Shown here piece by piece: positions 5,906-13,398 of a DNA stretch of 17,156 nt (positions are counted from its first letter, which is position 1; each line of letters begins with the position of its first letter). The position numbers were made by a program, and so were the translations under genes. This stretch comes from Clostridiaceae bacterium. Its GTDB lineage: Bacteria; Bacillota; Clostridia; Oscillospirales; Acutalibacteraceae. Below the pieces are notes generated by a model. That model saw only the letters and a list, made by a program, of their open reading frames with translations, searched no databases and was not told the origin of the DNA. Where the stretch lies: NCBI GenBank assembly GCA_016292455.1, contig JAEDIL010000032.1, positions 1 to 17,156 on the forward strand, written 5' to 3'.

Positions 5906-7177
5906 ATGTTTGTTGATAAGGCGAAAATCAAAATCAAAGCCGGTGACGGCGGCAACGGCGCAGTTGCCTTCCACCGCGAAAAATACATTGCCTCCGGCGG
6001 ACCTGACGGCGGCGACGGAGGAAGAGGCGGCGACATTGTTTTTGTTGTTGACACCAACATCTCCACCCTTGCCGATTTCAAGTACAAAAGAAAATATAAA
6101 GCGCAGAACGGCAGCGACGGCTCAGGTTCAAGAAGAAACGGCCGCCGAGGCGAAGACCTGGTCATCCGCGTTCCCCAGGGTACCGTTATCCGTGAAGCGG
6201 AAAGCGGCGTTGTAATGTGCGATATGTCCGCTTCCGAACCGTTTGTTGCCGCAAAGGGCGGCAAAGGCGGCTGGGGCAACTGCCACTTTGCAACACCCAC
6301 AAGGCAGACTCCCCGCTTTGCAAAGGCAGGCGCTCCCGGTGAGGAATGGGAGGTTACGCTCGAACTGAAACTGCTTGCCGACGTCGGTCTGCTCGGCTTC
6401 CCGAATGTCGGAAAATCAAGCTTCATTTCTGTTGTCAGCGAAGCAAAGCCTATCATTGCAGACTACCATTTCACAACGCTCACGCCTGTTCTCGGCGTTG
6501 TTTCAATGGGAGAAAACTCATCCTTTGTGATTGCCGATATTCCCGGACTGATTGAGGGAGCGAGCGAAGGAGTCGGACTCGGCCACGAGTTTTTGCGCCA
6601 CGTTGAGCGCTGCCGGATGCTGATTCACATAGTTGACGTTTCCGGAAGCGAGGGCAGAGACCCGGTTGATGATTTCAACAAAATCAACCTTGAACTTGAA
6701 CGCTTTGACGCCGAACTTGCAAAATGTCCGCAGATTGTTGTCGGCAACAAAATTGACCTCGCAACAGACGAGCAGAGAAAGAGCTTCAAGGAGTATATCG
6801 AAAAGCGCGGCTATCAGTATTTTGAAATGTGCGCTCCGATTGTTGAGGGCACAAAGGAGGTCATCAACGCCGCGGCGGCTATGCTTGCCACTCTTCCGGC
6901 GGTCAAGCGATTTGAAAGCGAAGAAATACCTCTTGAAGTTGTGATGAAAAAGAAAAGCACCGGCTTTACCGTTACTGTTGAAGACGACGTTTACATTGTT
7001 GAAGCACCGTGGCTCATTCCGATAATTTCACAAACAAACATGGACGATTATGAGTCTCTTCAATATCTTCAAAGAGTTCTCGTTTCGAGCGGCATAATTG
7101 ATGCCCTGCGCGAAAAAGGCATTGAAGAGGGTGACACGGTCAGCATCTATGACATTGAATTTGAATTCGTGAACTGA
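5906..7177 (+). CDS. obgE: Obg-family GTPase (ribosome assembly)
   Basis: 423 residues, typical for the family. The glycine-rich Obg fold (1-157) shows AGDGGNGAVAFHREK and GGPDGGDGGRGGD. The G domain (158-330) has G1 GFPNVGKSS (164-172), switch FTTLTPVLG (189-197), G3 DIPGL (211-215) and G4 NKID (281-284). The C-terminal OCT-type domain spans about 340-423. ObgE-type GTPases are essential, bind the large ribosomal subunit late in its assembly and respond to (p)ppGpp. The start ATG 5906 is chosen because AAAGGAG (5892-5898) lies 7 bases upstream and MFVDKAKI is the family's N-terminus; the frame is open further upstream only through the promoter. It heads the run with mrnC, yitT-like and yhaM genes, a ribosome and RNA theme. 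Confidence 0.98.
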   Translation: MFVDKAKIKIKAGDGGNGAVAFHREKYIASGGPDGGDGGRGGDIVFVVDTNISTLADFKYKRKYKAQNGSDGSGSRRNGRRGEDLVIRVPQGTVIREAESGVVMCDMSASEPFVAAKGGKGGWGNCHFATPTRQTPRFAKAGAPGEEWEVTLELKLLADVGLLGFPNVGKSSFISVVSEAKPIIADYHFTTLTPVLGVVSMGENSSFVIADIPGLIEGASEGVGLGHEFLRHVERCRMLIHIVDVSGSEGRDPVDDFNKINLELERFDAELAKCPQIVVGNKIDLATDEQRKSFKEYIEKRGYQYFEMCAPIVEGTKEVINAAAAMLATLPAVKRFESEEIPLEVVMKKKSTGFTVTVEDDVYIVEAPWLIPIISQTNMDDYESLQYLQRVLVSSGIIDALREKGIEEGDTVSIYDIEFEFVN

Positions 7178-7228
7178 ACGGCTTAAATCTGTCTGTTACC
7201 CGGCAGAAACAAAAAGGACTAATATAAA

Positions 7229-7618
7229 ATGAGATTTTATGATAAAGACTGCAACCCCGAGCAGCTCAGTCCCCTGACGCTTGCATTCATCGGAGACACA
7301 GTGTTTGATCTTTTTGTTCGCGAAAGGCTTGTCTGCCTTGCGAACAGACCGGTCAACGCTCTCCATTCACTTGCCGTCACAAAGGTCAAAGCGTCTGCTC
7401 AGGCCGAAGCAGCAAAAAAAATTGCACCGTCGCTTTCGGAAAAAGAGCTTTCGGTTTTTAAGCGCGGAAGAAATGCGCATACTAACCACAAAGCTAAAAA
7501 TGCAAGTGAAAGCGATTACCATTACGCAACCGGTCTTGAAGCTCTTTTCGGCTATCTTTATCTTTCCGGAAGCCTTGAAAGACTCCGTGAGCTTTTTGAC
7601 CTCATTGAGGAGCAGTGA
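7229..7618 (+). CDS. mrnC: Mini-ribonuclease III (23S rRNA maturation)
   Basis: 129 residues: an RNase III catalytic domain only, without the C-terminal double-stranded-RNA-binding domain, which defines Mini-III. LSPLTLAFIGDTVFDLFVRE (13-32) is the family signature with the catalytic Asp23; FKRGRNAHT (77-85) and TGLEALFGYLYLSG (101-114) with Glu104 follow in the expected order. In Bacillus subtilis the enzyme trims both ends of 23S rRNA, with ribosomal protein L3 stimulating it. AAAGGA at 7213-7218 supports the ATG. The gap after obgE is 51 bp with no terminator, so co-transcription is likely and fits, since both act on the large subunit. Confidence 0.95.
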   Translation: MRFYDKDCNPEQLSPLTLAFIGDTVFDLFVRERLVCLANRPVNALHSLAVTKVKASAQAEAAKKIAPSLSEKELSVFKRGRNAHTNHKAKNASESDYHYATGLEALFGYLYLSGSLERLRELFDLIEEQ

Positions 7619-7645
7619 CCGTTTTCGCTTTCTGAAAACGGGGTG
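7619..7645 (+). promoter_or_regulatory. Hairpin abutting the ribosome binding site of the YitT-like gene
   Basis: CCGTTTTC (7619-7626) pairs perfectly with GAAAACGG (7634-7641) around a 7-nt loop, starting at the base after the mrnC stop. The 3' arm overlaps the first two bases of the only ribosome binding site candidate, GGGGTG (7640-7645). No T-run follows, so it is not a normal terminator. Confidence 0.5.
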
Positions 7646-7650
7646 TTCAA

Positions 7651-8493
7651 TTGAAGCTCAGACGTGTTTTTTCTGACGTTTTTCTGATTCTCAGCGGCTC
7701 GGTGCTTTTCAGCGTCGCAGTCAATATGTTTGCGGTTCCGAACGAAATTGTTCAGGGCGGACTGACCGGAATTTCAACAATGCTCAACCACATTTTCCCC
7801 GTCATTCCCGTCGGGCTTTCTGTTTTCGTTCTGAACATTCCGCTGTTTGTTGTTTCCTTTTTCAGACTCGGAAAGGCATTCGTTTTCAAAACACTTCTGA
7901 CAACAACCGTATTTTCGGTTTTCATTGACGCAGGAGCCGTTCTGATTTCACCTTACCGTGGTGACGTTCTGCTCGCGTCCCTTTTCTGCGGAGTTCTTTC
8001 CGGCGCAGGGCTCGGTGCAGTGTTGCTTGCGGGCTCAACCACCGGCGGAACCGAGACAGCCGCCCTGCTTGTCCGGCAGAAAAGACCTTTTGCCTCCGTC
8101 GGCAGCATAATGCTCATCTTTGACCTTGTTGTAATTACTCTCTCATGGGCTGTGTTCGGCAGGCTTGAAAGCGTGATGTACGCGGCAGTGACGCTTTTTG
8201 TTTCTTCAAAAACAATCGACCTTGTGCTTTACGGCGCCGGTCACAGCAAGCTCGTTTTCATAATTACCGATGAGCCGGAAGCACTGACAAAAATGATTAC
8301 CGGCAGTTTAAAGCGCGGTGTGACCTCCATTTCCGTAACGGGCGGCTACACCGGAGAAAAAAAGACTCTCCTGCTCTGTGCCGTCCGGGCGGGCGAAGCG
8401 GCTCTGCTCAACCGAATGACAAAGGAGACTGACCCGAACGCCTTTTCAATCATTGCCGAAGCAGGCGAGGTTTTCGGGCGGGGATTCGGATAA
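7651..8493 (+). CDS. YitT-family membrane protein with DUF2179 domain
   Basis: 280 residues. The start is TTG 7651: GGGGTG (7640-7645) precedes it and MKLRRVFSDVFLILSG is the usual family N-terminus, with no ATG nearby. About five or six membrane segments lie within residues 9-30, 50-70, 78-100, 106-128, 150-170 and 175-195. QGGLTGISTMLN (35-46) and GSTTGGTETAAL (128-139) are characteristic glycine-rich motifs. The cytoplasmic C-terminal part (198-280) matches DUF2179: KLVFIITDEPEAL, GVTSISVTGGYTG, AFSIIAEAGEVFGRGF. The function of the family is not established; transport of a small solute is often suggested but unproven. It sits between mrnC and yhaM without terminators, so it is probably part of the obgE transcript. 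Confidence 0.88.
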   Translation: MKLRRVFSDVFLILSGSVLFSVAVNMFAVPNEIVQGGLTGISTMLNHIFPVIPVGLSVFVLNIPLFVVSFFRLGKAFVFKTLLTTTVFSVFIDAGAVLISPYRGDVLLASLFCGVLSGAGLGAVLLAGSTTGGTETAALLVRQKRPFASVGSIMLIFDLVVITLSWAVFGRLESVMYAAVTLFVSSKTIDLVLYGAGHSKLVFIITDEPEALTKMITGSLKRGVTSISVTGGYTGEKKTLLLCAVRAGEAALLNRMTKETDPNAFSIIAEAGEVFGRGFG

Positions 8494-8543
8494 CAAAACA
8501 ACATCAGGATACACACATATACACATTGAAAGGCAGATGCAAA

Positions 8544-9512
8544 ATGAATTTTACCACTTACAAAAACGGAACAACCGAGGGCTACTGCATTGTCAAAACG
8601 GCAGACGTAAAAATCAACGTCAAGGGTGTTCCCTATTGTGACCTGACGCTCAGCGATCAGAGCGGCGAAATAAACGCAAAAATCTGGGATTACAAGGAAG
8701 ACCTCCATGGGGAATACATGCCCGGCGACTTTGTCAAAGTCAGAGGTGTGCTTTCGAAATACAACGGGGTCGATCAGTTCAAAATTGACCGGATCAGACA
8801 TGTCAGAGAAGAAGACGAGGTTGACATTTCCCGGTATGTGCCGTCTTCGGAATATCCCGGTCAGGATATGCTCAATGAGATATATACATACATCGACAGA
8901 ATGAATGACGAGGAACTCAGACTTCTCACAAAGGCCATAATTAAGGACAACGAAGCAAAGCTCCTCTTCTGGCCGGCGGCTTTCAAGCTTCACCACGCAA
9001 TAAGGGGCGGTCTGCTTTACCACACCCTTTCGGTTCTCAGACTTGCCGAGACCGTTGCAAAAATATATCCGTCCGTTGACCGCGACCTGCTTTTCGCCGG
9101 CGCTATTCTCCACGACATCTGCAAAATTGATGAGTTTGACGTCAACAATGTCGGAATAGTCAAAAACTATTCAACCAAAGGCGAGCTTCTCGGTCACCTT
9201 GTCATGGGCGCAATGGCTGTTGCCAGAAAGGCGGAAGAGCTTGAAATAAGCGAGGAAAAGGCTTTGCTTCTTGAACACATGGTTGTCTCTCACCACGGAG
9301 ACCCGGAATTCGGCGCAGCCGTCAGACCGATGACGCTTGAAGCCGAAATACTCAACCAGCTTGACACGCTTGACGCAACAATTTATGAAATTTCCGCCGC
9401 TGTTTCAGCCGTTGAAGACGGAACTTTTACCCAAAGGCAGTGGGCGCTGGACAACAGAAAAATATTCAACCACGGCAGAAAAACCGTTGAACCAAAGGCT
9501 GATCTGTTCTGA
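8544..9512 (+). CDS. yhaM: 3'-5' exoribonuclease YhaM (OB fold + HD domain)
   Basis: 322 residues. An N-terminal OB fold (about 12-88: VPYCDLTLSDQSGEINAKIW, GDFVKVRGVLSKYNG) binds nucleic acid. An HD-type metal-dependent domain follows, with HHAIRGGLLYHT (150-161), ILHDICKIDEF (188-198), GHLVMG (217-222) and VVSHHGDPEFGA (247-258); Asp274 is the likely last metal ligand. In B. subtilis YhaM degrades single-stranded RNA and DNA from the 3' end with Mn2+. The start ATG 8544 is preceded by AAAGG (8529-8533) at 10 bases; an upstream in-frame TTG at 8526 has no ribosome binding site. It is the last gene before a new promoter region at about 9590 and probably ends the obgE run. Confidence 0.93.
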   Translation: MNFTTYKNGTTEGYCIVKTADVKINVKGVPYCDLTLSDQSGEINAKIWDYKEDLHGEYMPGDFVKVRGVLSKYNGVDQFKIDRIRHVREEDEVDISRYVPSSEYPGQDMLNEIYTYIDRMNDEELRLLTKAIIKDNEAKLLFWPAAFKLHHAIRGGLLYHTLSVLRLAETVAKIYPSVDRDLLFAGAILHDICKIDEFDVNNVGIVKNYSTKGELLGHLVMGAMAVARKAEELEISEEKALLLEHMVVSHHGDPEFGAAVRPMTLEAEILNQLDTLDATIYEISAAVSAVEDGTFTQRQWALDNRKIFNHGRKTVEPKADLF

Positions 9513-9530
9513 TTTTGTCCTTTCGGCACT

Positions 9531-9580
9531 ATTGACATGCCAAAATGTAAAGAAAATTGTGTCAATGAGCAGAAATTGAC
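9531..9580. repeat. Alternating ATTGAC/GTCAAT motifs upstream of rsmD
   Basis: ATTGACA (9531-9537), TGTCAAT (9560-9566) and ATTGAC (9575-9580) form two overlapping inverted repeats. The inner one, GTCAAT-N8-ATTGAC, ends 9 bp before the -35 box of the rsmD promoter, where an activator or operator site could sit. The middle copy can pair with either neighbour. Confidence 0.4.
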
Positions 9581-9589
9581 GAAATACTG

Positions 9590-9618
9590 TTGCTTTTTTC
9601 AGAAAAAAATGAGATAAT
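9590..9618 (+). promoter_or_regulatory. Promoter of the rsmD-coaD operon
   Basis: TTGCTT (9590-9595), a 17-bp spacer and GATAAT (9613-9618). Both boxes are good matches at ideal spacing, 63 bp before the rsmD start. Confidence 0.65.
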
Positions 9619-9681
9619 AACCATGCGTATGTCTATCCGAAAATGCGCTCAGAAATGCATTTTTCAGCTCGGAGGAAAACC

Positions 9682-10236
9682 ATGAGAGTAATTACGGGCA
9701 CCGCCCGCGGTCGGCGGCTTATCACGCTCGAGGGTACCGATACCCGTCCGACAACGGACAGAGTTAAGGAAGCCCTTTTCAGCATCATTCAATTTGAAAT
9801 TGAGGGCAGGCGTGTTCTTGACCTTTTTGCCGGCTCCGGTCAGCTCGGAATTGAAGCGCTCTCACGCGGAGCAAAAAGCGCCGTTTTTGTTGACAGCTCA
9901 AAAAAATCAGCCGAGGTTGTCAGAAAAAATCTTGCAACCACCGGCTTTTCCGAATCAGCCGCTGTCGTCTGCGGCGACTCCATTGCTTTTCTGAAATCGC
10001 GCAGCGAAAAATTTGATATTGCTTTTCTTGATCCCCCATATTCAACCGGTCTGCTTCAAAAGGCTCTTGCCGCTCTTACGCCCGTGATGAACAAAAGCGG
10101 CGTAATAATCTGCGAAGCTCCGAATTCGGAGGAGCTGCCCGTTTCTGCCGGCGAATTTGTGCTTCAAAAAAGGTACAGATACGGCAAGGTAGGGCTCGCG
10201 GTTTACAGAGCAGCGGAAAGCGAGGAAGGCTTATGA
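9682..10236 (+). CDS. rsmD: 16S rRNA (guanine966-N2)-methyltransferase
   Basis: 184 residues, normal for RsmD, which methylates N2 of G966 in 16S rRNA of the small subunit using SAM. The family signature TRPTTDRVKEALFSI lies at 21-35, SAM motif I VLDLFAGSGQLGIEALSRGA at 45-64, and the catalytic DPPY at 117-120, typical for an exocyclic-amino methyltransferase. ATG 9682 is chosen because GGAGG (9671-9675) lies six bases upstream and MRVITGTARGR is the conserved N-terminus; upstream in-frame starts have no ribosome binding site. It overlaps coaD by 4 bp (ATGA), a widespread gene pair in Firmicutes, so translation is coupled. Confidence 0.96.
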   Translation: MRVITGTARGRRLITLEGTDTRPTTDRVKEALFSIIQFEIEGRRVLDLFAGSGQLGIEALSRGAKSAVFVDSSKKSAEVVRKNLATTGFSESAAVVCGDSIAFLKSRSEKFDIAFLDPPYSTGLLQKALAALTPVMNKSGVIICEAPNSEELPVSAGEFVLQKRYRYGKVGLAVYRAAESEEGL

Positions 10237-10733
10237 GCAAAACAGCAATCTGTCCCGGTTCGTTTGACCCCGTCACAATCGGACACCTCGACATAATCCG
10301 ACGCAGCGCAAAGCTGTTTGACAAGGTTATTGTTGTCGTCATGTCAAACTACCGGAAGCAGAACACCTCCTGCTTCACAGTTGAGGAAAGAATGGAGCTT
10401 TTGCGCCGCTGCACAAAGGAGCTCGAAAACGTTGAAATTGACTGCGACTTCGGTCTGCTTGCCGAATACGCGCGCAAAAAGAACGCCGACGTTATTGTCA
10501 AGGGGCTTCGCGCAGTTTCGGACTTTGAGGACGAATTTCAGCAAGCACTGACCAACAAAAAACTCAACGAAAATGTTGAAACCGTCTTCATGGCAGCCGA
10601 GGCGGACAACATGTTCCTCTCTTCAAGCATGATTAAACAGGTCTGCCGTCTCGGCGGCGACGTCACTCCGTTTTTGCCGGAGGAAGTCAGTGCGGATATA
10701 ATCAATCGCCTTCGCGGTGATGTTGATATATAG
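10233..10733 (+). CDS. coaD: Phosphopantetheine adenylyltransferase
   Basis: 166 residues, standard length. It joins 4'-phosphopantetheine and ATP to dephospho-CoA, the penultimate step of coenzyme A synthesis. The nucleotidyltransferase motif PGSFDPVTIGH (8-18) contains the T/HxGH-type site with His18; KGLRAVSDFEDE (90-101) and SSSMIKQV (130-137, the ISSTxIR-like motif) are in their usual places. The ATG overlaps the rsmD stop as ATGA, with GAGGAAGG (10221-10228) as ribosome binding site inside rsmD. Confidence 0.97.
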   Translation: MSKTAICPGSFDPVTIGHLDIIRRSAKLFDKVIVVVMSNYRKQNTSCFTVEERMELLRRCTKELENVEIDCDFGLLAEYARKKNADVIVKGLRAVSDFEDEFQQALTNKKLNENVETVFMAAEADNMFLSSSMIKQVCRLGGDVTPFLPEEVSADIINRLRGDVDI

Positions 10734-10797
10734 CCGGAAGTTTTTCTTCTGACCACAGAAAGTTTAAGATTATTTCTTTTGAGAAAGGATTGTTATT

Positions 10798-11565
10798 ATG
10801 TCAAACTTCTATGACCTTGAAACCGACCTCGACGTTGAAGACGTTGACAACGGTGAAGACGAAAACTTTGAGGATATTTCCGAATTTGCTCCCTACGACG
10901 AAGAGGACGCAGAAACAAGATGGGGCTCCCTTGACTTTGAAGACCTTGTCGGCGAGCTCGAGAATTACGTTGCAACTGCCAAAAAGTTCTTCTTTTCAAA
11001 GAAAAAGAGAATTGTCAACGGGGAAGAAATTACCCATCTCGTTCAGTATATCCGCCAGAAGCTCCCCGGCGAAATTTCGGAATCAAGAAGCATCATTTCC
11101 AACCGCGACAGCATTATAAGCAATGCTCACCGCGAGGAAAACAGAATTGTCACCTCTGCCAAGGAGTATTACAATTCTACCACCCAGAAAGCAAACGATG
11201 ACGCCGAGAAGATTATCTCCCGCGCTCAGGCTCAGGCAGAGGAAATGGTTGCAAGCCACTCAATTACGCAGGCCGCAAGGGTACGTGCAGAAGAAATTAA
11301 AGAAAACTGCCAGAAGGAAATGAACGCCTTCATTGCAAAAACCAACGCAGACTGCGAAGCTCACAAGAAAGCTGCAAGGGAATGGGCAGCAGGTACTACT
11401 CAGGGCTCCTACAACTTCATCTGCGAGGCTCTCAGCCAGTATCAGGCAGTTGCAATGAACAACCTCAACCAGATTACCGAAGTTTACAAAAAATTCCAGT
11501 CAGGCTATGAAGAACAGATGAAAACTCTTCAGGCTGACAAAAGAGTCAGTCCGGAAAGCGAATAA
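10798..11565 (+). CDS. Acidic coiled-coil protein of the clostridial 'ATPase'/ATP-synthase-subunit-like family, function unknown
   Basis: 255 residues. Residues 5-58 are strongly acidic, dominated by Asp and Glu. Residues 74-125 (NGEEITHLVQYIRQKLPGEI, then RSIISNRDSIISNAHREENRI) match a conserved block found in clostridial proteins usually labelled ATPase or V-type subunit H. Residues 105-192 form a long Ala/Glu/Lys/Gln-rich helix, probably a coiled coil. No Walker motif, signal peptide or membrane segment is visible, so the ATPase label is not supported by sequence; a scaffold or DivIVA-like role is only a guess. AAAGGA (10784-10789) lies eight bases before the ATG. It follows coaD by 64 bp and precedes the lipoprotein gene by 3 bp, so the latter pair is surely co-translated. 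Confidence 0.75.
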   Translation: MSNFYDLETDLDVEDVDNGEDENFEDISEFAPYDEEDAETRWGSLDFEDLVGELENYVATAKKFFFSKKKRIVNGEEITHLVQYIRQKLPGEISESRSIISNRDSIISNAHREENRIVTSAKEYYNSTTQKANDDAEKIISRAQAQAEEMVASHSITQAARVRAEEIKENCQKEMNAFIAKTNADCEAHKKAAREWAAGTTQGSYNFICEALSQYQAVAMNNLNQITEVYKKFQSGYEEQMKTLQADKRVSPESE

Positions 11566-11568
11566 ACT

Positions 11569-12099
11569 ATGAAAAAAAGAAAAATATCCTGCCTCGTTGC
11601 TGTGCTTCTTCTGCTTGTTTCGGCGCTTTGCGCCTGCGGAAACGAAGCTGACACTTCAAAGTGGCAGTCAAACGAAACTTTCGAGAGCGTCCCGGTCTAT
11701 AAGTATGCCGACACAAGCCATGCGGAGTTTTCAAATGCGATGAACGTCAAAATTGAGAAAACAAGCTATGACGATTTTGTTGAGTATATTTCTGACCTCA
11801 AAAGCGCCGGCTTTACCTATCTCCGGAACGGCAGCATACCTGAAAACTACTCGCTTTCAAACAACTCCGCCTCATGGCGCTGCACAAACGGCAAGGTCTG
11901 GCTCCAACTGATTTTCAATGAAAACGAAGCCCCCGGCTACGAGATGTTCGGCTGTAACCTTCAAATCTACGGCTACAACAGCAGCAGCTTCCTTGTTCCG
12001 GAAACCACCAAGAAAGACTCAACGAACGAGGACAAAAAGTCTGAAAAGAACAGCAAGACGGAAGATTCAACAATGCAGGATAAAACAAACAGCAAATAA
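11569..12099 (+). CDS. Small secreted lipoprotein, function unknown
   Basis: 176 residues. The N-terminus has a basic head (MKKRK), a hydrophobic core (CLVAVLLLLVSAL) and the lipobox LCAC, giving Cys23 as the lipidated residue; the mature protein would be anchored outside on the membrane. The middle (about 45-145) has aromatic-rich strands such as YDDFVEYISDLKSAGFTYL and ASWRCTNGKVWLQLIF, with a pattern that suggests a small alpha/beta fold. The tail (146-176) is a low-complexity Lys/Asp/Ser/Thr stretch. I recognise no family. The start lies three bases after the preceding stop, with GGAAAG inside the upstream gene as the ribosome binding site, so expression is tied to the coiled-coil protein. 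Confidence 0.85.
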   Translation: MKKRKISCLVAVLLLLVSALCACGNEADTSKWQSNETFESVPVYKYADTSHAEFSNAMNVKIEKTSYDDFVEYISDLKSAGFTYLRNGSIPENYSLSNNSASWRCTNGKVWLQLIFNENEAPGYEMFGCNLQIYGYNSSSFLVPETTKKDSTNEDKKSEKNSKTEDSTMQDKTNSK

Positions 12100-12120
12100 T
12101 TTCAGTTAGGATTGGTGACT

Positions 12121-12858
12121 ATGTCAGGACATTCAAAATGGAGCACTATCAAGCGCAAGAAAGAAAAAACCGACAACGCGCGCGCAAAAGTGTTCACAAA
12201 AATCGGAAGAGAAATTGCAATTGCCGTCCGTGACGGCGGTCCGGATCCCGCGAGCAACTCAAAGCTCAAAGATATTATTGCAAAGGCAAAGGCCAACAAT
12301 GTTCCCAACGACAACATTGACCGCATAATCAAAAAAGCTTCCGGCGACGGCAACAGCGCGAACTACGAGGAAATCGTTTATGAAGGCTACGGTCCTTCGG
12401 GAATTGCCGTTATTGTTGAGACCCTCACTGACAACCGCAACCGTACCGCCGGCGAAATGCGCCATTACTTTGACAAAAACAAAGGTAACATGGGACAGAG
12501 CGGCTGCGTTTCCTTCATGTTCACCCGCTGCGGCGAAATTGTGATTGAAGCCGAGGACATTGACGAAGAGAAGTTAATGGAAGACGCTCTTGAATCAGGC
12601 GCTTCGGACTTCATTACCGACGAGGATGTTTTCATTGTCCGCACTGAGCCGAACGACCTTTCGGGCGTTCGTGACGAGCTTTCGGACAAGGGCTACAAGT
12701 TCGTTTCAGCCGAAATTGCGTATGTCCCCTCCACCTATGTCAAGCTGACCGATGAGGAAGATCTCAAAATGATGGGCAGGCTTCTTGATATGCTTGAAGA
12801 AAACGACGACGTTCAGGGAGTATGGCACAACCTTGAAAACGAGGAAGACCTGCCGTAA
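12121..12858 (+). CDS. yebC: YebC/PmpR/TACO1 family protein
   Basis: 245 residues, full length. The N-terminal signature MSGHSKWSTIKRKKEKTDNA is unmistakable, followed by KVFTKIGREIAIAVRDGG (24-41) and NNVPNDNIDRIIKKASGD (62-79). Members were first described as DNA-binding regulators (PmpR); mitochondrial TACO1 and more recent bacterial work point to a translation factor that helps ribosomes through difficult proline stretches. ATG 12121 is chosen because the family begins exactly here; a TTG three codons upstream overlaps the putative ribosome binding site (AGGATTGGTG, 12108-12117). It sits 21 bp behind the lipoprotein gene and is closed by a hairpin at 12881-12904. Confidence 0.95.
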   Translation: MSGHSKWSTIKRKKEKTDNARAKVFTKIGREIAIAVRDGGPDPASNSKLKDIIAKAKANNVPNDNIDRIIKKASGDGNSANYEEIVYEGYGPSGIAVIVETLTDNRNRTAGEMRHYFDKNKGNMGQSGCVSFMFTRCGEIVIEAEDIDEEKLMEDALESGASDFITDEDVFIVRTEPNDLSGVRDELSDKGYKFVSAEIAYVPSTYVKLTDEEDLKMMGRLLDMLEENDDVQGVWHNLENEEDLP

Positions 12859-12880
12859 GCAAAAAGCAAAAGTGATTTTC

Positions 12881-12914
12881 AGCCGCCGCGAAAAAACGGC
12901 GGCTTTGCTGTTTA
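12881..12914 (+). terminator. Terminator behind yebC
   Basis: AGCCGCCG (12881-12888) pairs with CGGCGGCT (12897-12904) around an A-rich loop, followed by an interrupted T-run (TTTGCTGTTT). It ends the rsmD-yebC run. Confidence 0.75.
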
Positions 12915-12958
12915 CATATTCGTAAGCATAAAAATACAGAAAAACGAAAGGACAAAAA

Positions 12959-13318
12959 ATGAAAGCTCTCGGTAATATATTATGGATTATTTTCGGCGGC
13001 GCGGTGAACTCGCTGCTCTGGCTGCTGATGGGGTTGCTCTGGTGCATAACAATTGTCGGCATTCCGCTTGGCAAGCAATGCTTCAAATTTGCAAAGCTGA
13101 CCTTTGCTCCATTCGGAAAAGAAATTGTTGACGAAGGCGGAACGGCGAGCACCCTTGCAAACATTCTGTGGATTCTGCTGACAGGCATCCCGATGGCAAT
13201 TGAGAACTTTGTTTTCGGCTTTGTTCTCTGCTGCACAATTGTCGGAATTCCGTTCGGAAAACAGTATTTCAAAATTGCAAGGCTCTCCCTCGCTCCGTTC
13301 GGAGTACAGGTAAAGTAA
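12959..13318 (+). CDS. yccF: YccF-family small membrane protein
   Basis: 119 residues. The protein is a twofold internal repeat: residues 6-53 (NILWII..., TIVGIPLGKQ, APFG) recur at 68-115 (NILWILL..., TIVGIPFGKQ, APFG) with an exact 62-residue offset. Each half has one or two hydrophobic helices followed by the TIVGIPxGKQ motif and an amphipathic stretch. This is the YccF (DUF307) family of inner membrane proteins, whose function is not established. AAAGGA (12947-12952) lies six bases before the ATG. It is flanked by terminators on both sides and is probably a single-gene unit; its promoter is not obvious. Confidence 0.9.
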   Translation: MKALGNILWIIFGGAVNSLLWLLMGLLWCITIVGIPLGKQCFKFAKLTFAPFGKEIVDEGGTASTLANILWILLTGIPMAIENFVFGFVLCCTIVGIPFGKQYFKIARLSLAPFGVQVK

Positions 13319-13346
13319 ATTTCTGAAAATCTGTGAGACACAGTAA

Positions 13347-13380
13347 AACAGCCCGGCAGGATTCTCTCCTGCCGGGTTGT
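13347..13380. terminator. Bidirectional terminator between convergent yccF and the first bspA gene
   Basis: AACAGCCCGGCAGGA (13347-13361) pairs with TCCTGCCGGGTTGTT (13367-13381) around TTCTC, 15 bp with one G-U pair. Rightward it is followed by GCCGTTTTT; leftward by TTTT within the stem base and ACTG. It serves both converging transcripts. Confidence 0.9.
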
Positions 13381-13398
13381 TGCCGTTTTTCAAAAGAC

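Noticed and set aside
5848..6456. Leftward open frame opposite the start of obgE
   Set aside because: It is proline/serine-rich because it mirrors the glycine-rich Obg domain.
9643..9681. Upstream in-frame start for rsmD
   Set aside because: No ribosome binding site there; GGAGG at 9671-9675 and the conserved N-terminus point to 9682. The weak AAAATGC/GCATTTT hairpin (9640-9663) was seen but judged too small to call.
10798..11565. V-type or F-type ATP synthase subunit
   Set aside because: Only the coiled-coil character fits; there is no ATP synthase gene nearby and no membrane segment.
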